Part shown: in pieces, positions 16,095 through 23,506 of the stretch
How positions within the stretch are numbered: position 1 is the stretch's first letter
Layout: the number at the start of each line of letters is the position of its first letter
Assembly: GCA_937141935.1 (NCBI GenBank)
Contig: CAKZQS010000040.1
Location: 1-64,000, forward strand
Direction of reading: 5' to 3'
Length of the DNA: 64,000 nt
Source of the DNA: an uncultured Ectothiorhodospiraceae bacterium
GTDB lineage: Bacteria; Pseudomonadota; Gammaproteobacteria; Nevskiales; Oceanococcaceae
The notes under the pieces: generated by a model
Databases searched by the model: none
Told to the model about the DNA's origin: nothing
Seen by the model: the letters and a program-made list of their open reading frames with translations, nothing else
Program-made: the position numbers and the translations under genes

Positions 16095-17292
16095 GCGGCC
16101 GGCATCCTCGGCCGCGCAGGCGCTGCGAGCGCTGCGCGGCGCCGCCGCGGGCCTGGGGGCGGCCTGCACGCTGCCGGGGCCGGCCGCGGCGGTCGAGGCC
16201 GATTTCGCCTGGCTGCGCTACGACGAGGGCCCGGTGGCGGCCGCCGACGCGGCCAGTGGCGAGAGCGAATCGCGTTTCGCCATCGACTCGCAGCGGTTGC
16301 GCCTGGCCGGCGAGGGCGCGCGCACGCGCTGGCAGGCCGGGTTGACGCTGGAAAGCCTGAGCGGCGCCTCGCCCTGGTATGCGATCCCCGATGCGCAGGA
16401 CGGCCGCCCGCTGCAGGTTCTGAGCGGCGCCAGCATCCGGGAGCAACGCACCGCGCTGGATGTGTCGCTGGAGCACGGCCGCGCCGGCGAGCGCCGCTGG
16501 CAGTGGCAGGCCGGCTATTCGCAGGAGGACGACTATCGCTCCGCCGGCCTGGGGCTGGGCCTGGCCTGGGACAGCGCCGACCGCCTGTGGACGCACGCGC
16601 TGGCGGTGCACGCGCGCGACGACCAATTGCGGCCCACCGAGGGCGGCAGCGAGCGCTACCCCGAGCGGGTCCGGGCGGCCGACAAGCGCGTACTGGCGGT
16701 GGACGCCAGCAGCGAGGCGGTCCTGTCACGGCGGGCCGTGGCGCAGCTGGCGCTGACGCTGTCGCGCGAGCAGGGATTCTTGTCCGACCCCTACAAACTG
16801 GTCTGGGTCGCCAGCGAGGCCAACACGGCGCCGGACCGGCGCCCGCGCGAGCGGGATGCGCTGGCGCTGGCCCTGCGGGCGCGCTACCACCTGGGCGGCG
16901 GCCAGGCGCTGCACCTGGAGTGGGCGCACAGCCGGGACGACTGGAAGCTGCGCAGCCACACGCTCTCGCTGCGGCTACAGGCGCTGGCCGGCGAGCGCGG
17001 CCGGGTGGCCTTCGGCCTGCGCTGGTACAGCCAGAGCCAGGCGGCGTTCTACGCGCCCTTCTTCACCACGCGCCCCGATTCCGGCGAGCAGAGCAGCGAC
17101 CCGCGCCTGGCGCCCTTTGGCGCGCTCGCGGTGCAGCTGGACCTGCAGCGCCCGCTGGGCGACTGGCGCCTAGGCGGCGGGGTGGAGGCCTACGCGGCCG
17201 ATGCGGACTACGCGCTGCGTGAGGTCGCGGTCGAGGCGCCGGGCCTGACCCGCTATTGGAGTGCCTACCTCAGTCTGGGGCGCCGCTGGTGA
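16081..17292 (+). CDS. DUF3570 family outer-membrane beta-barrel-like protein
   Basis: A 403-residue protein of the DUF3570 type. The GTG at 16081, preceded by GGGAG, gives an N-terminal hydrophobic signal (ALRALRGAAAGLGAACTLPGPAAA) and mature protein starting near VEADFAWLRYDEG. The rest is alternating hydrophobic/polar strands with aromatic girdles and ends in RYWSAYLSLGRRW, an aromatic-terminated final strand typical of outer-membrane barrels. It overlaps the DUF4266 gene upstream and the ApbE gene downstream, so all are translated from one message. Function unknown. A structural role as the outer-membrane part of an envelope redox system is inferred from barrel character and neighbours. 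Confidence 0.84.
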   Translation: MAATKRPASSAAQALRALRGAAAGLGAACTLPGPAAAVEADFAWLRYDEGPVAAADAASGESESRFAIDSQRLRLAGEGARTRWQAGLTLESLSGASPWYAIPDAQDGRPLQVLSGASIREQRTALDVSLEHGRAGERRWQWQAGYSQEDDYRSAGLGLGLAWDSADRLWTHALAVHARDDQLRPTEGGSERYPERVRAADKRVLAVDASSEAVLSRRAVAQLALTLSREQGFLSDPYKLVWVASEANTAPDRRPRERDALALALRARYHLGGGQALHLEWAHSRDDWKLRSHTLSLRLQALAGERGRVAFGLRWYSQSQAAFYAPFFTTRPDSGEQSSDPRLAPFGALAVQLDLQRPLGDWRLGGGVEAYAADADYALREVAVEAPGLTRYWSAYLSLGRRW

Positions 17293-18305
17293 GCGCGACG
17301 CAGCGGCATGACTTCGTGGCGCTCGGCGGGCCTTGCCGTCTGTGGCTGCGCGATGTGCCCGCCGCGCGTGCCGCCCAGGCCTTCGCGGTGGCCGAGGCGG
17401 AGGTCCGCCGCATCGAGGCCAAATACAGCCGCTACCGTGCGGATAGCGTGCTCAGCCGGCTCAACGCCGCTGCGGGGCAAGGGCCGCAGGCGGTCGATGC
17501 CGAGACCCGCGGCTTGCTCGAATTCGGCCTGCAGTTGCAGCGGCAATCCGCCGGGGCCTTCGCGCTGAATGCGGGCGCTTTTCGCCGCCTGTGGAACTGG
17601 CAGCGGCCGCGCCCACCGGCCGCGACTGCGGTGGCCGAGCTGGCCCGGGCCCTCCGCGCCGAGGGGCCTGCGCTTGACGCGCAGGGGGGCTTGTTGTTGC
17701 CGGCCGGCCAGGAAATCGACTTCGGCGGCTTTGGCAAGGAATACGCCGTAGATCGTGCCCATGCGCTGCTGCGCGCCCACGGGGGCGAGAGTGCGTTGGT
17801 CGACCTGGGCGGCGACCTGCGCGCCAGCCTGGCGCCCGAGGCGCCGGCGCAGCAGGCCTGGCGGGTGGGCATCGCCGACCCGCGTGCGCCGGATCGGGCT
17901 TGCCTGCGGCTGGCGCTGCGCAGCGGCGCGCTGTGCACCAGCGGCGACTACCAGCGCGGTTACTGGCATCGCGGGCGGCGCTATCACCACCTGCTTGACG
18001 CCCGCAGCGGCTGGCCGGTACAGGGCGGACCGCGTGGCATCAGTGTGCTGGGCGATGACGCCATGAGCTGCGGCGGGGTGGCCACGCTGGCCATGCTGCG
18101 CGGGTCCCAGGCTCTGAGCTGGTTGCAGGACCTGCCCTGGCCCTGGCTCGCGGTGCAGGAGCATGGGCAGCTTGATGGCCCGCTTGCGCAGGGGGCAGAC
18201 CTTGGGCCGCGGCGGGTAATGCCGGCCCAGGCCCAAGCCCAAGCCCAAGCCCAAGCCCAAGCCCAAGCCCAAGCCCAAGCCCAAGCATGGACGGTGCCCG
18301 CATGA
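17289..18305 (+). CDS. apbE: ApbE family FAD:protein FMN transferase
   Basis: A 338-residue flavin transferase that covalently attaches FMN from FAD to Thr/Ser of target proteins outside the cytoplasm. Family motifs are ARAAQAFAVAEAEVRRIEAKYSRY, the DFGGFGKEYAVDRA segment (about residues 151-164), ALVDLGGDLRA and HHLLDARSGWP. The GTG start forms GTGA with the DUF3570 stop. No obvious signal peptide is present with this start, unlike lipoprotein ApbE homologs, so export is uncertain. The C-terminus carries a run of ten Ala-Gln repeats encoded by a perfect hexanucleotide array. Neighbouring proteins lack a clear flavinylation motif (Asp-x-x-Ser-Gly-Ala-Thr type), so the substrate is unknown. 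Confidence 0.9.
   Translation: MSATQRHDFVALGGPCRLWLRDVPAARAAQAFAVAEAEVRRIEAKYSRYRADSVLSRLNAAAGQGPQAVDAETRGLLEFGLQLQRQSAGAFALNAGAFRRLWNWQRPRPPAATAVAELARALRAEGPALDAQGGLLLPAGQEIDFGGFGKEYAVDRAHALLRAHGGESALVDLGGDLRASLAPEAPAQQAWRVGIADPRAPDRACLRLALRSGALCTSGDYQRGYWHRGRRYHHLLDARSGWPVQGGPRGISVLGDDAMSCGGVATLAMLRGSQALSWLQDLPWPWLAVQEHGQLDGPLAQGADLGPRRVMPAQAQAQAQAQAQAQAQAQAQAWTVPA
18225..18284 (+). repeat. Hexanucleotide tandem repeat (GCCCAA x9 plus one GCCCAG)
   Basis: Ten in-frame 6-base units, the last nine identical (GCCCAA), encode ten Ala-Gln pairs at the end of ApbE. The array stops 17 bases before the thioredoxin start codon. Such perfect arrays change length by slippage; a 6-base change keeps the ApbE frame but alters both its tail and the leader of the next gene. 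Confidence 0.97.
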
Positions 18306-18856
18306 GCGCCTGGCACTGGCGTCGGCGGCTTGCGCTACTGCTACTGCTCGGAGGCGGGCTGGGAACGCCGGCGCTGGCCGCCGAGCTGCGCCCCGTGCCC
18401 GAGGACCAATCGGCGGTGCTGCCGGCCGATGCCAAGCTGGTGCTGCTGGATTTCTGGGCCTCCTGGTGCGCACCCTGCCGGCAGTCCTTTCCCTTCATGC
18501 AGTCGCTGCAGCAGCGCTATGGCGCGCAGGGGCTGCGTGTTGTGGCGGTCAGCCTGGATGCCCGGGCCGAAGACGCACAGCGCTTCCTGGATCAGCGCCA
18601 GCCGGACTTTGCGCTGTGGCATGACCCCCAGGCCCGCCTGGTCGTGGACTACCCCGTGCAGGTCATGCCAACATCATTTTTGCTCGACGCTCAGGGCCGG
18701 GTGCTGCATCGCCATAGCGGTTTTCGCGCCGCCGACGCGGCTCCGCTGGAGGCGCGCATCCGCTATTACCTGGCGACCGGAACGGCGCCGGCGGCAGCGG
18801 GCGCGCAGGCTTCGGCCCCGGTTCCCGCACAGGCGTCGGAGGAGAGGAGACGATGA
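18302..18856 (+). CDS. TlpA-like secreted thioredoxin-fold protein
   Basis: A 184-residue thioredoxin-fold protein. A signal peptide (RRRLALLLLLGGGLGTPALAAEL) sends it to the periplasm; the active site is WCAPC near residue 57 and the cis-proline segment is VMPTSFLL. This is the TlpA/ResA type, which reduces disulfides in apocytochromes or other envelope proteins. The ATG overlaps the apbE stop (ATGA). Two diheme CxxCH proteins in the same run are obvious possible clients. The last 30 residues are Ala/Pro-rich and end in EERRR. Confidence 0.9.
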   Translation: MSAWHWRRRLALLLLLGGGLGTPALAAELRPVPEDQSAVLPADAKLVLLDFWASWCAPCRQSFPFMQSLQQRYGAQGLRVVAVSLDARAEDAQRFLDQRQPDFALWHDPQARLVVDYPVQVMPTSFLLDAQGRVLHRHSGFRAADAAPLEARIRYYLATGTAPAAAGAQASAPVPAQASEERRR

Positions 18857-21060
18857 CAAAGAGCAGCAGGCCGCGCACGCGCAAGCGAATTCGCGTGGCC
18901 ATACCCCGCGTGCGGCACCTTGGCGCGTGCCATGCGGCACTGGCGGACCGACGGTCCGCGCGCCCTCCGTCCCTCCTGCCGGGCCTGCTCACCGTGCTGG
19001 CTTTGGGCCTGGTCGCCTGCGAGGGCGGGCGCACGCCCGCCGGCGCCGCGCTGCCGGCGGTGGCCGATGCCCGCAGCGATGCCCCCTTGCTGGGCAGCAA
19101 GCGCGGCCGCCACCTGTGGGCGCAGTACTGCGCCAGCCGGGGCGACGCGGCCGTGCTGCCCGCGGACCCGCGCAGCCGCATCCTGCCGGGCGCCAATGCA
19201 GGGCGGCATGTGCATTTCAACGGCTGGTGGGAGGACTGCCACCAGAATCTGCCCGCGGCCGAGCAGGCGCCGCAGACCTGCGGCGAATGGCGGGCCCGGC
19301 GTGATCGCGGCGCGCACTTTTTGCTTGATGAGCTGCCCGTGGCGGCCATGTCGGCCGCGGACTACGACAACAGCTGGCAGGCCTGGGGGCTGGAGAGCCG
19401 GCCGGACAATTTCGATGCGCTGTACACGCTGCGCTATGGCTTGAACCACGCGCCTTTCCACAACCCCTATCCGCGTCCGGGCGAGGACCCCAACGAGACC
19501 GATGGGGGCAGCGGGCAGTTGCCGCTCGGCCTGCGCCAATTGCGCGACGCCGAGGGCCGCTGGACGGGGCAGATCGGCTCGGCCGCCTGCTTCCAGTGCC
19601 ACGGCGGGCAGATCGGCGACCCGCGCGCGGGCGAGCCGGATTATGTCGGCGTGGCCAGCCTCGGCCTGGGCAACAATAACTTCGACGTGGTGGCCAGTGC
19701 ACGCGACGGCTCACCCTTCGCCGGCAGCCCGCTCGCCGAGTACTTCCCCGGCGTCGACGAGAACACCATCTTCAACATCGGCATCCGCCAGCGTGGGCAG
19801 AACAACGCCGTCGGCGCCTTCGAGTTCCTGAATACCCTGCTGGACCTGGACTCGCTGGGGGTGAACCCCAACCCGCTCAAGCTGATTACGCCGGGCGGCG
19901 CACAGGGCGTGCAGGACATCGCCCATCCGCTGGCCCATACGCAGGACACGCCGCCCTGGTGGAACATGGGTTCACGGCCGCGCAAGTTCTTTGATGCCGG
20001 CGTGTCCAACGATTCCACCCGCATCATCATGGCGGCCGGCCCCGGCGAGTTTGGCGAGCTGTTCTCGGCCGACGGCGCCTATTACCGCGCGCGCATCGAG
20101 GAGTGGGATCAGGACCTTGAGGCCTTCTTCCTGTCGCTGGAATCGCCGGCCTACCCCGGGGAGATCGACAGCGGCCTGGCCCAGGCCGGCGCGATTCTGT
20201 TCCACAGCAAGGACCTGTGGGCGGAAGAGGGCAACGCCGACCGGCCACGCCCGCCGGGCGGTAACGGCAGCTGCGCCAGTTGCCATGGCGCCTACAGCCC
20301 GCGCTATGTGCAGGATCCGGCCTGGCTGGAGGATCCGGTCTTCGAGGGCATCGCCTCGCATATCTCGACACTGGAGCTGATCGGCACCGACAGCGCCCGC
20401 AGCGACATGCTGACGCCCACGCTGCGCGATGGCTGGGGCACCACCTTCTGGGGCTACCCCGAAGGGGCGCCGGGCTGGGTGCCGCCGGAGAGCAAGAACT
20501 ATCTGGTGGAAACGGCCGACGACCTGGCGCCGGACCGCCCCGAGGGGCTATGCGGCTGGCAGCGCGAGATCATCGGCTACCAGGCGCCGCCGCTGTATGG
20601 CGTGTGGGCCACCGCCCCCTATCTGCACAATGGCTCGGTGCCCACGCTGCAGGCGTTGCTCGACTCCACGCAGCGGCCGGTACTGTGGCAGCGCTTGCTG
20701 CAGGAGGAGCAGGGGATCCGTGGCTACGACCAGCGCCTGGAGGTCGCCTATGACCACGCGGCCGTGGGCTGGAAGCATACGGTGCTGAGCTGCTCCGACC
20801 TGCCCGGCGAGCCGCTGCTGAACTGCAGCCCGATGCAGGACGAGGGGCCCTCGCTGCTGCAGATCGTGCGCAACTTCCTCAACGACACGGTGAGCTACAC
20901 GGGCATGGTGTCGGCCGTGGATCCGACGCCGGGCGCCTATGAGCGGCGGCTGGTCTATGACAGCCGCATCCTCGGCAATGGCAACCAGGGGCATAGCTTC
21001 AGCGATGTGCTCAGCGCGGCCGAGCGGCGCGCCATCATCGAGTACCTGAAGACTTTGTAG
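18853..21060 (+). CDS. Large diheme cytochrome, RoxA/CCP-like, with a degenerate third heme site
   Basis: A 735-residue exported cytochrome. A hydrophobic segment (LLPGLLTVLALGLVAC) with a lipobox-like end lies after an Arg-rich 40-residue leader. Two intact heme motifs are C246-FQ-C249-H250 and C474-AS-C477-H478; the spacing (about 228 residues) and the closing segment GVWATAPYLHNGSVPTL resemble the RoxA-like/diheme-peroxidase superfamily. Near the N-terminus, YC93ASRG looks like a former CASCHG from which the second Cys and His are gone. It overlaps the thioredoxin gene by four bases. Rubber or peroxide chemistry should not be assumed: the superfamily covers oxygenases, peroxidases and uncharacterised members. 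The mature protein is rich in aromatic and acidic residues. Confidence 0.83.
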   Translation: MTKSSRPRTRKRIRVAIPRVRHLGACHAALADRRSARPPSLLPGLLTVLALGLVACEGGRTPAGAALPAVADARSDAPLLGSKRGRHLWAQYCASRGDAAVLPADPRSRILPGANAGRHVHFNGWWEDCHQNLPAAEQAPQTCGEWRARRDRGAHFLLDELPVAAMSAADYDNSWQAWGLESRPDNFDALYTLRYGLNHAPFHNPYPRPGEDPNETDGGSGQLPLGLRQLRDAEGRWTGQIGSAACFQCHGGQIGDPRAGEPDYVGVASLGLGNNNFDVVASARDGSPFAGSPLAEYFPGVDENTIFNIGIRQRGQNNAVGAFEFLNTLLDLDSLGVNPNPLKLITPGGAQGVQDIAHPLAHTQDTPPWWNMGSRPRKFFDAGVSNDSTRIIMAAGPGEFGELFSADGAYYRARIEEWDQDLEAFFLSLESPAYPGEIDSGLAQAGAILFHSKDLWAEEGNADRPRPPGGNGSCASCHGAYSPRYVQDPAWLEDPVFEGIASHISTLELIGTDSARSDMLTPTLRDGWGTTFWGYPEGAPGWVPPESKNYLVETADDLAPDRPEGLCGWQREIIGYQAPPLYGVWATAPYLHNGSVPTLQALLDSTQRPVLWQRLLQEEQGIRGYDQRLEVAYDHAAVGWKHTVLSCSDLPGEPLLNCSPMQDEGPSLLQIVRNFLNDTVSYTGMVSAVDPTPGAYERRLVYDSRILGNGNQGHSFSDVLSAAERRAIIEYLKTL

Positions 21061-21071
21061 CGAGTGGCGCC

Positions 21072-21521
21072 CTAGCGTGTGGCGGCGCCCTCGAGTCGCG
21101 TGCTCAGACGCAGCGCCGGGGCGCGCTGCTGCTGCGCCGCCGCCTCGGCCTGGACCCGCAGCGCGCGCCGCGTGGTGGGCTGGACGGTGGCGCTGGCGAC
21201 CGCGGCCTGCAGCGTGCCCAGCGCGGAGCGCTGGCGCAGGCTGGCCGGCAGCGCCTGCACCGCTTTCACACAGGCCGCGCCGGCGTCCAGCAGCGGCCCC
21301 ACATCGGCGCGCAGCAGGATGCCATAGCGGGCCTCCAGCCGTTCGGCCACGGCCGGCGCCAGTTCCGGGCACTGGGCGACGCGCGCGGTCAGCGCGCGCA
21401 GCAGCTCGGCCTCCGCGGGCGCATCGCCGGCGCGTTGCCAGGGAGCCGTGGTTGCGGACAGAAGCAGCATGGCCAGCAGGGTGGCCAGGCCGGTGAGCAG
21501 CAGGCGGGGGGAGGGCGGCAT
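21072..21521 (-). CDS. Hypothetical exported or anchored protein
   Basis: A 149-residue protein with an N-terminal hydrophobic helix (RLLLTGLATLLAMLLLSATT) and an Ala/Leu/Arg-rich helical remainder containing two cysteines (VAQCPELAP and GAACVKA). No family recognised. ATG at 21521 chosen; an ATG at 21551 adds ten residues and neither has a clear ribosome-binding site. Convergent with the RoxA-like gene (11 bases apart). Confidence 0.55.
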   Translation of the reverse strand: MPPSPRLLLTGLATLLAMLLLSATTAPWQRAGDAPAEAELLRALTARVAQCPELAPAVAERLEARYGILLRADVGPLLDAGAACVKAVQALPASLRQRSALGTLQAAVASATVQPTTRRALRVQAEAAAQQQRAPALRLSTRLEGAATR

Positions 21522-21892
21522 GGGAGGGGCGTGTCCAAGTCTCGCGGCCATGCTCGCGAGTTGGCTGTCAAGAAAACGTCAGTTCCCCCGCCGGCGCCGT
21601 CGGACACGCGTCAACACGGGCCATTCCCGGCGCAGGCAGCGCGGCGCGTCAAGCGCCCGACGCGGCCCCCGCGCCGCGGCGGGCCGGTCGGGCGCGGCGC
21701 CCCAGCGGCCACGGCCGGAAACTTGCAACAGCCATGCCCCGCCGCGGGCGGCCGGTCTTTTGTCATGGTCGCCGCCCCGCCGACAGATGCCTGATTTACC
21801 ATGAGACTGTTTACGCCGAATCGCCGCCTCCGCCGCATGGACATTGTGACCCCGCGTCGGCCCGCCTGTAATCCGTCACGCTGAGCCCGCCG
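21522..21892. other. Divergent intergenic region, no gene seen
   Basis: About 370 bases between the minus-strand hypothetical gene and the cyclase gene. The central part is GC-only and rich in short self-complementary stretches (gcgccgcggcg type). The part next to the cyclase has lower GC (ttttgtcatgg, gatttaccatgagactgtttacg) and is the likely promoter side. No convincing small gene. Confidence 0.5.
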
Positions 21893-23440
21893 GTGAGCCG
21901 CCACGAGAATCTGACCATCGTGTTGACCGACATCGTCGGTTACACACGCATGACCTCCGAGAGCAGCCGCGCGGCCATGCGCCAGCTGCTCGCGCAGCAC
22001 GACGCCACGGTGTTGCCGCTGGTGCGTGCCTATGGCGGGCGGCACGTCAAATCCATCGGTGATGCCCTGCTGCTCAGTTTCCGCTCGGCCACCGACGCGG
22101 TGCTGTGCGCGATGGCGATTCAGGACGCTATTGCCGAACTGCGCGAGCGGGATGCGGCCTGCACCGAACTGCACCTGCGCATCGGCATTGCGCTGGGCGA
22201 GGTGCGGGTCGAGCGCCGCGATGTCTTTGGCGAGGCCGTCAACATCGCCGCAAGACTCGAAGCGCTGACGCCCGCGGACGAGATCTACCTCAGCGATACC
22301 GTCTACCTCGCCATGAGCAAGGGGGACGTCGACGCGCGGGAGATCGGCCAGCAGACGCTGCGCGGCGTGCACCGCCCGGTGCAGGTCTATGCCGCCGTCG
22401 CGCCGGTCGGCATGGCCGGTGAGCCCGACCCGCGGCGACCCTTCGGGGGGCTGCACCGCGAGCAGGTGCGGGCCCGCCCGATGGTCGCCCGCACACGCTC
22501 GGCGTTGACCCTGGCCGCCACGACGGCCCGCGGGGTCTGGGTCCAGCAGTCGGCGCGCCTGAGCCGTGGCGCGGCCCGGGGCCTGGGCGCCGCGGTGGGG
22601 GCCGGTGTGGCCTCGATTGCGCTGACGGTCGCGATCACCTCGCTGGTCGAGCGCCAGCTCTCCGCGCCCATTCCAGGCGCCACCGCCACCAGCGTGGTGG
22701 AGCCGCCCGACGCGGCCATCGCCCCCCCGCAGGCGCAAGGCGAGCCCGCGGCCGCCGCGGACCCGCTGCAGCTGGCTCGCCTGGACCTGCCGGCCCCGAC
22801 GCCCGTGCCGGTGTCGCCGGAGCAGCGCGTCGCCGACTGGTACCGGGGCAGTTTGCGGGCGCTGGAAGCCCAGGATTACCCGGCGCTGGAGCAGCGCCTG
22901 CAGCAGGCGCAGGGCGATGGCGAACTGGACGGCGCCGCGGATCTGATCGCCGGCCACCTCGCCTATGCCCAGGGCCGCGCGAGCACGGCGCTGGACGCCT
23001 ACGAGGCCGCCGTGCCGGTGGTGGGCGACCTGGCTCTGGACCCGCGCCTCGGGCGCAACCTCGTGGGCATGCTGGCCAAGCACACGGCGCGCGCCGAGTC
23101 GCTGCTGCGCCAGGTGGCCAGCCCGGCCATGGTCGAGGCGCTATCGCAGCGCAGCGGCGAGGCCGGCTTCTATGGCCGCCATCACGCCGTGCGCATCCTC
23201 AGCGACCTGGGCCTGCAGGCGCGCGTGCGCTGGTACGACTACGCCATCGAAGAACTCAACGGCCGCAGCGAGTGCGAAGACCGGCGCGCCGCCGTGCACC
23301 TGCTGCATGAGCTGGGGGACCCGCGCGCCATCCCGCACCTGGAGCAGGCCCGCGGTGAGGGTTTTGGTGGGTGGATGCGCAATCGCTGCCTGCGCCGCTC
23401 GGCCGATCGCGCCATCGCGGCCCTGAAGGCCGCCGGCTGA
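21893..23440 (+). CDS. Class III adenylate/guanylate cyclase with transmembrane helix and C-terminal helical domain
   Basis: A 515-residue protein starting at GTG. Residues 1-170 form a class III nucleotide cyclase domain with metal-binding D13 (LTDIVGYTR) and D57 (HVKSIGDALL), and the transition-state residues Asn/Arg in FGEAVNIAARLE; K53 fits adenine recognition. A hydrophobic segment near residues 230-255 is followed by a Pro/Ala-rich linker and a helical, HEAT-like region (LLHELGDPRAIPHLEQA). If the single helix spans the membrane, the cyclase is cytoplasmic and the helical part periplasmic. It converges on a histidine kinase gene. Confidence 0.88.
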   Translation: MSRHENLTIVLTDIVGYTRMTSESSRAAMRQLLAQHDATVLPLVRAYGGRHVKSIGDALLLSFRSATDAVLCAMAIQDAIAELRERDAACTELHLRIGIALGEVRVERRDVFGEAVNIAARLEALTPADEIYLSDTVYLAMSKGDVDAREIGQQTLRGVHRPVQVYAAVAPVGMAGEPDPRRPFGGLHREQVRARPMVARTRSALTLAATTARGVWVQQSARLSRGAARGLGAAVGAGVASIALTVAITSLVERQLSAPIPGATATSVVEPPDAAIAPPQAQGEPAAAADPLQLARLDLPAPTPVPVSPEQRVADWYRGSLRALEAQDYPALEQRLQQAQGDGELDGAADLIAGHLAYAQGRASTALDAYEAAVPVVGDLALDPRLGRNLVGMLAKHTARAESLLRQVASPAMVEALSQRSGEAGFYGRHHAVRILSDLGLQARVRWYDYAIEELNGRSECEDRRAAVHLLHELGDPRAIPHLEQARGEGFGGWMRNRCLRRSADRAIAALKAAG

Positions 23441-23474
23441 TCGGCGCGCAGGCTTTCCGCCCAGCTCGATCAGC

Positions 23475-23489
23475 CCCGGCCCAGCCGGG
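23475..23489. terminator. Short GC hairpin between convergent genes
   Basis: A 6-base-pair stem (cccggc/gccggg) with a three-base loop in the 66-base gap between the convergent cyclase and kinase genes. No T-run follows on either strand, so it is a weak candidate terminator. Confidence 0.3.
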
Positions 23490-23506
23490 CCGCCGCTCCT
23501 GACGCC

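Noticed and set aside
18225-18284. CRISPR-like array
   Set aside because: Units are six bases with no spacers; it is a coding microsatellite.
15022-21060. Rubber-degradation (RoxA) locus
   Set aside because: Only the last protein resembles RoxA, and that superfamily is broad; no other latex-degradation gene is present.
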